From assembly GCF_032452875.1 (NCBI RefSeq), contig NC_083870.1, positions 3,286,001-3,350,000 of the forward strand: a stretch of 64,000 nt of DNA, given 5' to 3'. Source of the stretch: Bos javanicus. Its lineage: Eukaryota > Chordata > Mammalia > Artiodactyla > Bovidae. How positions within the stretch are numbered: position 1 is the stretch's first letter; each line of letters begins with the position of its first letter. Below the pieces are notes generated by a model, which worked only from the letters and a program-made list of their open reading frames with translations, was not told the origin of the DNA and searched no databases. This document shows positions 1 to 11,762 of the stretch, piece after piece. The translations under genes were made by a program, and so were the position numbers.

Positions 1-389
1 CCAGAATTTTAGGGTGAGTTGGCTGCCACTTGCTCCTTTTAGCAAAGTGTAGATCTACAAACTTTGGAGCCAGATGTGTTTGAGAATTCAGAATTTTTTG
101 AAGTTTAGAAAGTTAGTAGTACATGTATTGTGTAGTATAAAACACCCTAGCAGAGTTGGGGGCAGCACCCCATAATCAAATACATTTCTAGTTCTGCAGT
201 TAGATGTATGATCATTCATGTTAAGCAGGATAAATAAAAACTGTATATAATCTACATCAATTTAGGTCAAGTTTCACCATTATAAAGTTATAGAAATGAG
301 CCATAGAAAACCTTGGTTTTCAGAGTTTTTTTGGTTTCAGAATTGTGAATGAGACATTATGGACTAAATGATAAGAAAGATGGGACTTT
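1..389. other. Unassigned AT-rich DNA
   Basis: No open frame or repeat boundary was recognised. The last 60 bases faintly resemble a Tigger/MER2-type DNA transposon terminus, but the match is too weak to call. Confidence 0.3.
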
Positions 390-1794
390 GGGATAAGACG
401 GTAGAGCAGGACTTGAGCTCACCTCTGCTCATAAGCTCATCAAAATTACAATTAACTGCTGGATAACCATTGATAAAAAGACTGGAACTTACCAGAAAAG
501 GTATTCTACCCCCAAAGATATATAATAGAGACCACACGAGATGGTAAATAGGGGTGCACTTGTGATATAACCAAATGCCGTACCACCCAGGCGGGCAACC
601 CACAAACTAGAGAATAGTTAAAGTACAGAAGTTCTCCATGGGAGTGAGAGTTCTAAGGACCATGTTAGGCTCTGCAGCCTGGAGGTCCAGCATCAGAAGG
701 AGCCACCAGCACATTTGGTTTTGAAGGTCAGTGGGGCTTGAGCACAGGAGCTCCATAGGACTGGGGGAATAGAGATTCCACTCCTGGAGGGTGCGTATAT
801 GGTCTTGTGTGCATCAGGACCTAAGGCAAAAGCAGTGACTTCATAGGAACCTGGGTCAGACCTCCTTCTGTTCTTGGAGGGTCTCCTGAGGAGGCAGAGG
901 GTGACTATCATGTACCCTTGGGACATGGGCACTGATGATGGAGATGTTACGAAGTGTTCATCTGCCTAAGCTATCATGGAAGCAGACATCTTGTGGGACA
1001 TTAGCACCAAGACCTGGCCCCAGCCATCAGCAGACAGTCTACCTAAAGAATTCTGGAGCCCACAGCCACCTATAGACTTGCTCCTTGACACAGCCCTGCC
1101 CACCAGAGGGCCAAGACCCAGCTTCACCCACCAATGGGCAGGCACCAACCTATCACACCAGAAAGCCTGCAGAAGCCTCTGGACCAGAGCCAGATACCAG
1201 AAGCAAGAGAACTAGGACCTTACAGCCTGAGTAATGAGTCCACAAACACAGGTCTGAACTTACCCAGATCAGCTGGTCCTTGGCCCTTGGGTGATGAGAG
1301 GGGAGTGTATTGCTGAGATAGATAGAACATCCCCATACAGAGGGCCACTTCTTCAAGGTTGGGTAATGTAACTAACCTACCACATACATGAAAATATAAC
1401 TAGAAATTTAAAGAAAATGAGATGGCAAAAGAATATGTTCCAAATGAAGGAACAAGATAAAACCCGGGAATAATAAGAAATCTACCTAAGAAAAAGTTCA
1501 GAATAATGATCATAAAGATGAGCCACAATTTTAGGAGAAGAATAGATGCACAGAGCAAAAATTTACAAGAAGTTTTTTAGCAAAGAATTAGAAAATGTAA
1601 AGAACAATCAAATAGAGTTGAACAATATAACTGAAATGATAAACACTAGAAGGAATCAATAGCAGAATAAATGAAGCAGCAAAATGGATCAGTGAGCTGG
1701 AAGAGTGGTGGAAATCATTGCCATGGAATAGAATAAAGAAAAAAGGAATAAATAGATATAAAGGCAGTTTAAGAGACCTCTGGAACAACATCAA

Positions 1795-2028
1795 ATGGCC
1801 CCAAATTCACATTATACACATCTCAGAAAGAGAAGAAAGAAGGGGCCTAGGAAAGTGTTTGATGAGATAATAGCTGGAAACTTCCCCAACATGGGAAAGG
1901 AAACAGTCACCCAAGTCTCACACAGGATTAACAGTGTCCCATACAGAATTAAGCCAAAGAGAAACACACCAAGACACATAGTAATCAAGTTTATAAAAAT
2001 TAAAGATAGAGAAAACACTAAAAAATAA
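1795..2028 (+). pseudogene. L1 ORF1 protein remnant (C-terminal half)
   Basis: A 77-residue open stretch keeps hallmarks of the L1 ORF1p RNA-binding/C-terminal region, including FPNMGKET and, about 30 residues later, RNTPRHI. In intact L1 this trimeric nucleic-acid chaperone coats L1 RNA. Stops on both sides show a decayed fragment of L1-A, not a functional gene. Confidence 0.75.
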
Positions 2029-2539
2029 AAAGAGAAATGCAATGAATAACATACAAGAAAATCCCTATAAAGCTATCAGCTGAGTTTTTCAGTAGAAATT
2101 CTGCAGATCAGAAGGCACTGGCATGATATATTTAACGTGATTAAAGGGGAAAACCTTCAATGAAGAAAACTCTAAGAGTAAGGTCTTTCAGATTTGATGG
2201 GGAAATAGAAAGTTTTACAGACAAGTAAAAGCAAAAGAATTCAGCATCATCAAATTAACTTTATGACAAATGCTAATGGAAATTTCTAAGCAGAAAAAAA
2301 GGCCACAGCTGGAAACAAAAAAAAATTACAAAATGGAAAAGCTCACCAGTAAAGGCAAACCTACATACAGTAAAGGTAGGAAATAAACACTCACAACCTA
2401 GTAGAGAGGTTCAGAGGCAAAAGTAGTAGAAACCACCTGTATCCACAGTAAGCAGTAAAGGGACACAAAACAATTAGATGTAAAATATGATATCAGGACC
2501 AGTAATCATGTGGGGTTGTTGTTTAGTCACTAAGCCATG

Positions 2540-2540
<1 letters not shown>

Positions 2541-2573
<33 letters not shown>
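2541..2573. repeat. (CTG)11 microsatellite
   Basis: Eleven uninterrupted CTG units where the Bov-A2 AGC-rich tail meets the TSD. The SINE tail very likely seeded it. Confidence 0.95.
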
Positions 2574-2576
<3 letters not shown>

Positions 2577-2846
2577 AGTCGCTTCAGTCATGTCCAACTC
2601 TGTGTGACCCCATAGACAGCAGCCTACCAGGCTCCCCGTCCCTGGGATTCTCCAGGCAAGAACACTGGAGTGGGTTGCCATTTCCTTCTCCAATGCATGA
2701 AAGTGAAAAGTGAAAGTTAAGTCACTCAGTCGTGTCCAACTCTTAGAAACCCCATGGACTGCAGCCTACCCAGGCTCCTTTGTCCACGGGATTTTCCATG
2801 CAAGAGTACTTGCATGGAAAAGGAGTGGGTTGCCATTGCCTTCTCC
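2544..2846 (-). mobile_element. Bov-A2 SINE with expanded tail
   Basis: Dimeric BovB-derived SINE inserted in BovB. TSDs are aagccatgtctg (2532-2543) and aagtcatgtctg (2847-2858), with one mismatch. The tail toward 2544 has become a CTG run, and the right monomer carries a fold-back palindrome at 2792-2821. Confidence 0.9.
2792..2821. repeat. 13-bp perfect hairpin in Bov-A2
   Basis: TTTTCCATGCAAG (2792-2804), loop AGTA, then its exact reverse complement (2809-2821). Other Bov-A2 copies in the window lack the second arm, so it was added by a local fold-back event. Confidence 0.95.
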
Positions 2847-3218
2847 AAGTCATGTCTGACTCTTTGCAAACTCATGGACTACAGCACACCAGGCTTTCCT
2901 GTCCTTCACTATCTCCCAGAATTTGCTCAAACTCATGTCGGTTGAGTTGGTGATGCCATCCAAACAACTCATCCTCTGTGGCCCCCTTCTCCTCCTGCCC
3001 TCAATCTTTCCCAGCATCAGGGTCTTTTCCAATGAATTGGTTCTTTGCATTAGGTAGGAGTGTACAAATGCAGGATATTTAAAATGCATTTGAAATTTGA
3101 AGATCAGCAACTTAAAACAATCATGCGTGTGTGTGTGTTTGTGTGTGTACAAATAGATTGCTATAACCAAACCTCATGGTTTTGCAAACCAAAAATTTAT
3201 AGTAGATACACATATACT

Positions 3219-3603
3219 CTCTTGAGAGTCTCTTGGACAGTGAAAAGATCAAGTCCTAAAGGAAATCTCTTGAGAGTCTCTGGGACAGTAAAAAGATCAA
3301 ATCCTAAAGGAAATCAGCCCTGGATATTCGTTGGAAGGACTGATACTGAAGGTGAAGCTCCAGTACATTGCCCACCTGATATGAACAGCTGACTCACTGG
3401 AAAAGATCCTGGTGCTAGGAAACATTGAAGGCGGGAGGAGAAGGGGATGACAGAGGATAAGATGTTTGGATGACATCGCTAACTCAGTGGACATGAATTT
3501 GAGCAAACTCTGGGAGACAGATAAGGACAGGGAAGCCTGGCATGCTGCAGTCCATGGGGTCACAAAGAGTCGGACATGACTGAGTGACTAAACAACAACA
3601 ACA
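3219..3603 (+). mobile_element. BovB 3' end with internal tandem duplication
   Basis: Sense BovB 3' end closing with 'ggacatgactgagtgac' and an ACA-rich tail. A 48-bp unit is repeated at 3219-3266 and 3267-3314. It is inserted in L1-A, which resumes after the tail. Confidence 0.85.
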
Positions 3604-4047
3604 ATAACAACAACAACACACACAAAAGGATTTCAAACACTAAAGATTATCATCAAATCAGAAGAGAAGAGAACAAAAGAGGAAAGCGGGGGCGGGGGGG
3701 GGAAGACCTAAAGAATCCTAAGCAATTAACAAAATGATAATAGAAACATACATATCAATAATTACCTCAAATGTAAATGGATTCAACGGTCCAGTGAAAA
3801 TACACAGACAGGATGAATGAATACAAAAGCAAGACCTGTATATTTACTATCTGAGACCTGCTTTAGATCTAGAGACACACACAGAAAGTAAGGGGATGGG
3901 ATATGGTACTCCACATAACGGAAAACAAAAGAAAGCAGGAGTAGCAATTCTTATACCAGAAAAAAACAGACTTTAGGGTAAAGACGGCTAAAAGAGATAA
4001 GAAAGACACTACAAAATGGTCATGAGATTAATCCAAAAAGATGCAAA

Positions 4048-4122
4048 TTGTAACACTGTAACTCATTGTAACTGACTGTAACTCACTGTAACTCATTGTA
4101 ACACTGTAACACTGTAACTCAT
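4048..4122. repeat. 10-bp minisatellite at an L1 deletion breakpoint
   Basis: About seven imperfect copies of a 10-bp unit (actcattgta/actgactgta/actcactgta). L1-A jumps here from the endonuclease region of ORF2 to the reverse-transcriptase region. Confidence 0.85.
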
Positions 4123-5045
4123 TCACTGAGGCCACCATCACTCTGATACCAAACCAGACAAGGATATCACAAAAAAAGAAAATTACAGGCCAATGTCATT
4201 GATGAACACAGATACAAAAGTCCTCAACAAAATACTAGGAAACTGAATACAAAATGCATTAAAAGAATCATATACCATGATCAAGGGTGATATATCCCAG
4301 GGATCCAAGGATTTTTCAATATCCACAAATCAATCAGTGTGATTCCCTACATTAACAAATTAAAGAATAAAAACCATATGGTCATCTCAATTGATGCAGA
4401 AAAGTCTTTTGATAAAATTCCACATCCATTTATGATAAAAACTCTACAGAAAGTAGGCACAGAGGGAACATACCTCAACATAATAAAAGCCATATAAACC
4501 AAACCCAAAGCTAACATCATACTCAACAATGAAAAGGTTAAAGCATTTTCTCTGAGATCAGGAACAAGACAAGGGTATTTACTCTCACCACTATTATTCA
4601 ACATAGTTTTGGAAGTCCTAGCCACAGCAATCAGAGAAGAAAAAGAGATAAGAGGAATTCAGATTGGAAAAGAATAAGTAGATCTCTCGCCATTTTCAGA
4701 CAACATGATACTATACCTATAAAATCCTAAAGATGCTATAAGAAAACTACTAGAGCTCACCAATGAAATCGGTAAAGTTTCAGGATACAAAATTAATGCA
4801 CAGAAATTAGTGACATTTCTATACAGTAACAATGAAAGATGAGAAAGAGAAATTAAAGAAACAATCTCATTCGCCAATAAAATACCTAGGAACAAAACTA
4901 CCTAAGGAGGCAAGAGACCTACCGTTACTCTGAAAACTATAAGAAACTGATGAAAGAAACTGAAGATGACACAAACAGATGAAAAGATATAACATGTTCC
5001 TGGATGAGAAGAATCAACATCTTAAAAATGGCTATTTATCCCAAG

Positions 5046-5805
5046 GTTCAGTCACTCAGTCATGTCTGGTTTTTTGTGACTCCATGGACTGCAGCGCTCC
5101 AGGCTTCCCTGTCCTTCACTATCTCCCAGAGATCACTCAAACGCATGACCATTGAGTTGATGATGCCATCCAACTAGCTCATCCTCTGTCATTCCCTTCT
5201 CCTCCTGCCTTCAATCTTTCCCAGCATCAGGGTTTTGTCTAATGAGTTGGCTCTTTGCACCAGGTGGCCAAAGTATTAGAGCTTCAGCTTCAGCATCAGT
5301 CCTTCCAATGAATATTCAAGGTTGATTTTCTTTAGGATTCACTGGTTTGATCTCCTTGCAGACTGAGGGACTCTCAAGAATCTTCTTCAGCACCACAGTT
5401 TGAAAGCATCAATTCTTCAGTGCTCAGCTTTCTTTATTGTCCAACTCTCACATTCATACATGACTACTGGAAAAACCATAGCTTTGACTGCTGCTGCTGC
5501 TAAGTCACTTCAGTCATGTCTGACTCTGTGCAGCCCCATAGATGGCAGCCCACCAGGCTTCCCTGTCCCTGGGATTCTCCAGGCAAGAACACTGGAGTGG
5601 GTTGCCATTTCCTTCTCCAATGCATGAAAGTGAAAAGTGAAAGTGAAGTCACTCAGTCCTGTCCGACCCTTAGCGACCCCAGGGACTGCAGCCTACCAGG
5701 TTCTTCTGTCCATGGGAGTTTCCAGGCAAGAGTACTGGAGTGGGGTGCCATTTCCTTCTCCATAGCTTTGACTGGACAGACCTTTGTCGGCAAAGCTATA
5801 GTCAT
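5046..5805 (-). mobile_element. BovB 3' fragment with nested Bov-A2
   Basis: Antisense BovB beginning 'gttcagtcactcagtcatg' and ending in the 'cctttgtcggcaaag' block. About 200 bp of L1-A, present in L1-B near 27309-27506, is missing at this site, so the insertion or a later event deleted target DNA. Confidence 0.85.
5491..5760 (-). mobile_element. Bov-A2 SINE inside BovB
   Basis: Dimeric Bov-A2 in antisense, flanked by a perfect 14-bp TSD catagctttgactg at 5477-5490 and 5761-5774. Removing one TSD copy restores a continuous BovB sequence, which proves retroposition into BovB. Confidence 0.95.
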
Positions 5806-6831
5806 CAAAACAATATGATACTAACATCAAAACAGTTATATAGATCAATGGAACAGGACAGGAAGCACAGAAATAAACCCATGCATTGTGGTCAATTAAT
5901 CTATGACAAATGAGGCAAAAATATAAATGGAGCAAAGAAAATCTCGTCAGTAACTTCTGGGAAAACTGAACAGCTACATATAAAAGAATAAAATTAGAAC
6001 ACTCTCTTACACCGTATACAAAAGTAAAACACAAGATGAATTAAAGACCTAAACGTAAGACTGGATACTATAAAACTTTTAGAAGAAAACAGACAGAATG
6101 CTCTGACATAAATTGAATTAATACATTTTTGATCTTATCTGCTAGAGTAATGGGAATAAAAGCAAAAATAAACAAATGAAATATAAACTTAAAATTGCAT
6201 AGCAATTTTGCATAGCAAAGGGAATCATAAATAAAATGAAAAGGCAACCTACAGAATGGAAGGAAATATTTTCAAAGGATGTGACAGACAAGGAATTGAT
6301 TTCCAAAATATATAAACAACTCTACAGTTCAATATCAAAGCAATAAACAATTCAAGAAATTGTTGAAGATCTCAAGGAATGGGCAGAAGATCTAAATAGA
6401 CATTTCTCTAAAGAAGACATATAGATGGCCAAGAGATACATGAAAAAAATGCTCAATATCAATAATTATTAGAGAAATGCAAATCAGTACCACAAGGAAT
6501 GATCAATTCACACCAGTCATAATGGCCATTATCAAAAAGTCTACAAATAATAAATGCTGGAGAGGGTATGGAGAAAAGAGAAGCTCCTATGCTGTTGATA
6601 GAAATGTGAATTGGTGCAGCCACTATGGAGAACAGTTTCTTAAAAGACTAAAAATATTACCAAACAATCTAATAATATCACTTTTTGGCATACATCCAGA
6701 GAAAAATCTATTTAGAAAAGATTATGCACCCTAGTGTTCATAGCAGTACTATTTACAATAGCCAAGACATGGAAGCAACCTGAATGTCCGCCAATAGATG
6801 AATGGATAAAGTAGATATAGTTGCACACACA

Positions 6832-6903
<72 letters not shown>
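6832..6903. repeat. (AC)n(AT)n microsatellite
   Basis: An AC run is followed directly by an AT run within the 3' part of L1-A. It is a probable polymorphic marker. Confidence 0.95.
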
Positions 6904-6907
<4 letters not shown>

Positions 6908-7434
6908 CATATGTCTACATATGTATAAGAGGTTATCGCTCAGTCATCAAAAAGAATGAAATAATGGCATTTGTGGCAATATGGATGGACCTAGAGATTA
7001 TCATTTTAAATGATGTAAGTCAGACAAAGGCAAATATATAATATTGCTTATTGGTGGAATCTAAAAAAGGACACAAATGAACTTATTTACAAAACAGAAA
7101 TAGATCCATAAATGCAGAAAACAAACTTATGGTTACAAAAAGGGAAAGTGGGGCAGGGATAAATTAGGAGTTTGGGATTAACAGATATATACTACTGCAT
7201 ATAGATAACCAACAAAGACCTACTATATAGCACAGGAAATTATACTCAATATTTTGTAATAGCTGATAAGGGAAAAGAATCTGAAAATAAAATATGTATC
7301 TATCTGAATCACTGCGCTGTACACCTGAAACTAACATGACATTGTAAATCAAGTAAACTCAAAGTAAAAAAAAAACTATTTTATAAAACTATTTTATTTT
7401 GTAAAAATAAAAACATATATATGTATATAAATAA

Positions 7435-7466
<32 letters not shown>

Positions 7467-7474
<8 letters not shown>

Positions 7475-7588
7475 TTTTGGACTGCACTGCATGGCATGCA
7501 GAATCTTAGTTCCCTGACAAGGGACTGAACTTGCACCTCCTGCAGTGGAAGTGCAGAGTCTTAATCACTGGACCACCAGGGAAGTCCC
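7467..7588 (-). mobile_element. CHR-2-type SINE
   Basis: Antisense tRNA-Glu-derived cetartiodactyl SINE. It starts with a poly-T, and its head reads 'ggaccaccagggaagtccc' at 7569-7588. An AT-rich simple repeat (about 7430-7466) precedes it. Confidence 0.85.
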
Positions 7589-7989
7589 TATATTTTTAAA
7601 AATAAAATTACAAGAGAGAGATGAGTCCAAGCAAGAACTGACCTGTTTTCAAGTAGAAAATGACTAGATAAAGTAGATAGAGCCCAGAAGTGGGGGCATT
7701 TCTTAAATGTATCTCAGACTGCAAGAGATCAAACTGTTCTTGTTCAGAGACCCCCTGTTAGGCTTTCTCTGTCAAAAAGAAGCTAGCTCTAAGGTCATTA
7801 TCCGAATAAGGCTATTGCTTTCCTGCTATGCCTTTGTTTCAGAGGGACTTAAAAAAAATCTTTTCATAGCTGCATGTCTATATTCATCTCTCAATATAAA
7901 TATTTTTGTTTGTACAAGAAGGGTTCTACTAAATTTATGTTATTTGTTTTGCTTTTTTTTTTAACATAATACAAAAACATCAGAAATCT
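7589..7989. other. Unassigned DNA
   Basis: No recognised repeat. An open frame at 7707-7964 has no protein-family hallmark and is probably chance. Confidence 0.3.
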
Positions 7990-9085
7990 TTTCATATCAG
8001 CACTGAGAACACATTTTCTTTAAATTGTGGCATTTTTAATGCAGCAGTTGAATGCACTTATACTTTGTTTAACCAGCCCATTATGGTAGACAATTTCATT
8101 GGTTCCATTATTTTTCCTCTATTTTGTGAAAAAGGCTGCAGTGAATATTCTTGAAAAGTTGAAAAGATACTCTGGCATATTTTGCCAGTAAATCCTTAGG
8201 GTAAGCACCTAGAGGTGGGATTGTAGGGTTAATGAGTCTGTACATTTTAAATATTGAAATCAACTGTCAAAAGTTTTCTCCAGGAGGTGTCGACAAATTT
8301 ACCCTTCAACAACATTTCAGGACAATGTATGAGAATGACTGTATTTCATGTTCAACAACTCCAGAGGGAGTTATGGGTGTTCACAACCTCCATGGATCCA
8401 TGAAGCCTTCCTGCCAGTCTCATGGGAGAAATACTGTATTCCATCATCTTGGTTCTCATTTCTTTGCCTTTGTGTAAGGCTGAAGATCCCATCTATACTT
8501 TTATTTATTTTTTAACTTCTTGTAAAATCCTTTGTTTATTTATCTGTTTAGCTTTTGTTATTTGAATTTATTTTCTCTACTTGTATAACTTTTTACACAA
8601 ATTAAGGATATCTGTTGTTTATTTTCCTGTACTTCAAATATCTTTCCCCAATTTTTTAATGAGTTTTAGGATTTATTTATTAATGTATTTATTTATTTAT
8701 CAAGGAGAAATTTATAAATTTGGTATGGTTAAATTTATCAAACTTTTGCCTTATGTCTCAGTGCCTTGATATCTTTCTTGGAAAGGTCTTTTCCCACTCC
8801 AGAACCTATTGTAAATTCATTCATGCTTTATGTAGGAATTGTACAGATTTATTTTATGTAAAATCTTTGATACATCTGTAATCAATTTTGTTATAAACAG
8901 TGACATATGAATCCACCTTATTTTTCCTAATATTCTTCAATTCCCCCAATACTATTTTATTTACCCCATTGACTAGATTGCATATAAATTCACTGATCAG
9001 AAATGATATCTTTATTATGAACAAAAACACTATGCATATTTAGGTCTCTTTCTGGATTCTCTCTTCTGTTCCACTGATATCTTTT

Positions 9086-11647
9086 TTTTTTAGTTTAATT
9101 TAAATTTTTAACTTTACAATATTGTATTGGTTTTGCCATATATCAACATGAATCCGCCACAGGTATATACGTGTTCCCTATCCTGAACCCTCCTCCCTCC
9201 TCCCTCCCTGTACCATCCCTCTGTGTCATCCCAGTGCAGTAGCCCCAAGCATCCAATATCGTGCATTGAACCTGGACTGGCGACTCATTTCATATATGAT
9301 ATTATACATGTTTCAATGCCATTCTCCCAAATCATCCCACCCCCTCCCTCTCCCACAGAGTCCAAAAGACTGTTCTATACATCTGTGTCTCTTTTGCTGT
9401 CTTGTATACAGGGTTATTGTTACCATCTTTCTAAATTCCATATGTATACGTTAGTATACTGTATTGGTGTTTTTCTTTCTGGCTTACTTCACTCTGTATA
9501 ATAGGCTCCAGTTTCATCCACCTCATTAGAACTGATTCATATGTATTCTTTTTAATGGCTGAGTAATACTCCATTGTGTATGTGTACCATAGCTTTCTTA
9601 TCCATTCATCTGCTGATGGACATCTAGGTTGCTTCCATGTCCTGGATATTATAAACAGTGCTGCAATGAACACTGGGGTACACGTGTCTCTTTCATTTCT
9701 GGTTTCCTCTGTGTGTATGCCCAGCAGTGGGATTGCTGGGTCATAAGGCAGTTCTATTTCCAGTTTTTTAAGGAATCTCCACACTGTTCTCCATAGTGGC
9801 TGTACTAGTTTGCATTCCCACCAACAGTGTAAAAGGGTTCCCTTTTCTCTATACCCTCTACAGCATTTATAGCTTGTAGACTTTTGGATCGCAGCCATTC
9901 TGACTGGCGTGAAATGGTACTTCATAGTGGTTTTGATTTGCATTTCTCTGATAATGAGTGATGCTGAGCATCTTTTCATGTGTTTGTTAGCTATCTGTAT
10001 GTCTTCTTTGGAGAAATGTCTATTTAGTTGTTTGACCCATTTTTTGATTGGTTTGTTTATTTTTCTGGCATTGAGCTGTAGGAGTTGCTTGTATATTTTT
10101 GAGATTAGTTGTTTGTCAGTTGCTTCATTTGTTATTATTTTCTCTCATTCTGAGGGCTGTCTTTTCACCTTGCTTATAGTTTCCTTTGTTGTGCAGAAGC
10201 TTTTAAGTTTAATTAGGTTCCATTTGTTTATTTTTGCTTTTATTTCCAGTATTCTGGGAGGTGTGTCATAGAGGATCCTGCTGTGATGTATGTTGGAGAG
10301 TGTTTTGCCTATGTTCTTCTCTAGGAGTTTTATAGTTTCTGGTCTTACATTTAGAACTTTAATCCATTTTGAGTTTATTTTTGTGTATGGTGTTAGAAAG
10401 TGTTCTAGTTTCATTCTTTTACAAGTGGTTGACCAGTTTTCCCAGCACCACTTGTTAAAGAGATTGTCTTTAATCCATTGTATATTCTTGCCTCCTTTGT
10501 CAAAGATAAGGTGTCCATATGTGCATGGATTTATCTCTGGGCTTTCTATTTTGTTCCATTGATCTATATTTCTGTCTTTGTGCCAGTACCATACTGTCTT
10601 GATGACTGTGGCTTTGTAGTAGAGCCTGAAGTCAGGCAGGTTGATTCCTCCAGTTCCATTCTTTTTCTCAAGATTGCTTTGGCTATTCGAGGTTTTTTGT
10701 ATTTCCATACAAATTGTGAAATTATTTGTTCTAGCTCTGTGAAGAATACTGTTGGTAGCTTGATAGGGATTGCATTGAATCTATAAATTGCTTTGGGTAG
10801 TATACTCATTTTCACTATATTGATTCTTCCAATCCATGAACATGGTATATTTCTCCATCTGTTAGTGTCCTCTTTGATTTCTTTCACCAGTGTTTTATAG
10901 TTTTCTGTATATAGGTCTTTAGTTTCTTTAGGTAGATATATTCCTAAGTATTTTATTCTTTTCATTGCAATGGTGAATGGAATTGTTTCCTTAATTTCTC
11001 TTTCTATTTTCTCATTATTAGTGTATAGGAATGCAAGGGATTTCTGTGTGTTGATTTTATATCCTGCAACTTTACTATATTCATTGATTAGTTCTAGTAA
11101 TTTTCTGGTGGAGTCTTTAGGGTTTTCTATGTAGAGGATCATGTCATCTGCAAACAGTGAGAGTTTTACTTCTCCTTTTCCAATTTGGATTCCTTTTATT
11201 TCTTTTTCTGCTCTGATTGCTGTGGCCAAAGCTTCCAAAACTATGTTGAATAGTAGTGGTGAAAGTGGGCACCCTTGTCTTGTTCCTGACTTTAGGGGAA
11301 ACGCTTTCAATTTTTCACCATTGAGGATAATGTTTGTTGTGGGTTTGTCGTATATAGCTTTTAATATGTTGAGGTATGTTCCTTCTATTCCTGCTTTCTG
11401 GAGAGTTTTTATCATAAATGGATGTTGAATTTTGTCAAAGGCTTTCTCTGCATATATTGAGATAATCATATGGTTTTTATTTTTCAATTTGTTAATGTGG
11501 TGTATTGCATTGATTGATTTGTGGATATTGAAGAATCCTTGCATCCCTGGGATAAAGCCCACTTGGTCATGGTGTATGATCTTTTTAATGTGTTGTTGGA
11601 TTCTGATTGCTAGAATTTTGTTAAGGATTTTTGCATCTATGTTCATC
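9086..11647 (-). mobile_element. Young 5'-truncated L1 (L1_BT type)
   Basis: A 2,562-bp antisense L1 with low decay, starting with its poly-T at 9086. It is flanked by the 15-bp TSD ccactgatatctttt at 9071-9085 and 11648-11662. It retains about two thirds of ORF2 and the full 3' UTR, and is 5'-truncated, so it lacks promoter, ORF1 and endonuclease. It is inserted in L1M. Confidence 0.95.
9431..11646 (-). pseudogene. L1 ORF2 reverse transcriptase, truncated and broken
   Basis: Translated right to left, the first frame (11646-10564, 360 residues) covers the fingers/palm of the L1 reverse transcriptase, with GTRQGCPLSPLLFN and the catalytic FADDMILY. A frameshift near 10670 moves the frame into 10708-10145 (NGTGGINLPDFRLYYKATVI). 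A Trp-to-stop change near 10145 then ends it. The C-terminal part reopens at 9979-9431 with the cysteine-containing CWWECKLVQPLW and TMEYYSAIK. The endonuclease domain was lost by 5' truncation. It is a dead but young copy. Confidence 0.9.
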
Positions 11648-11762
11648 CCACTGATATCTTTTAAACAATTTTAAGCATGGGATCACTACTTAGACTTAAA
11701 AAAATTTATCTTTTTGATTGGTGCAATTAATATGATTAATAGAGTTGGGGATGAAGACTTGG

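Larger units (their letters stand above)
2515..3056 (-). mobile_element. BovB (RTE) 3' end, interrupted by Bov-A2
   Basis: Antisense BovB 3' end: it starts with gttgttgttTagtcac, and its body resumes at 2847 with the usual 'catgtctgactctttgc' and 'cccagcatcagggtc' blocks. It sits in the L1-A inter-ORF region. The L1 flanks join seamlessly to the homologous stretch of L1-B near 24545, so this is a clean insertion. Confidence 0.85.
390..7375 (+). mobile_element. L1-A: old artiodactyl L1, interrupted and internally deleted
   Basis: L1 sequence runs in order from 5' UTR-like (390-1500) through ORF1 (about 1500-2350), the inter-ORF region, ORF2 and 3' UTR to a poly-A end near 7370. L1 segments are 390-2514, 3057-3218, 3604-5045 and 5806-7375. 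BovB insertions fill the gaps. Compared with L1-B (23784-29362), L1-A lacks about 0.8 kb of ORF2 at 4048-4122 and about 0.2 kb at the BovB site near 5045-5806. All frames are broken by stops and frameshifts, so it is an inactive old copy. Confidence 0.9.
7990..11762 (-). mobile_element. Older L1M, split by a young L1
   Basis: Diverged antisense L1 3' UTR/ORF2 C-terminal sequence (for example 'aagcacctagaggtgggattgtagggtt' split across 8200-8230, and the 'tttctggattctctcttctg' block near 9050). It resumes after the young L1 at 11663. Subfamily not determined. Confidence 0.6.

Noticed and set aside
4048..4122. Short tandem repeat as a CRISPR-like array
   Set aside because: Units are 10 bp without spacers, in a eukaryotic L1; it is a minisatellite.
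10145..11646. Long frames (360 and 187 codons) as a possible cellular gene
   Set aside because: They encode L1 ORF2 reverse transcriptase with its FADD box, in a TSD-bounded L1 with a frameshift and a nonsense change.
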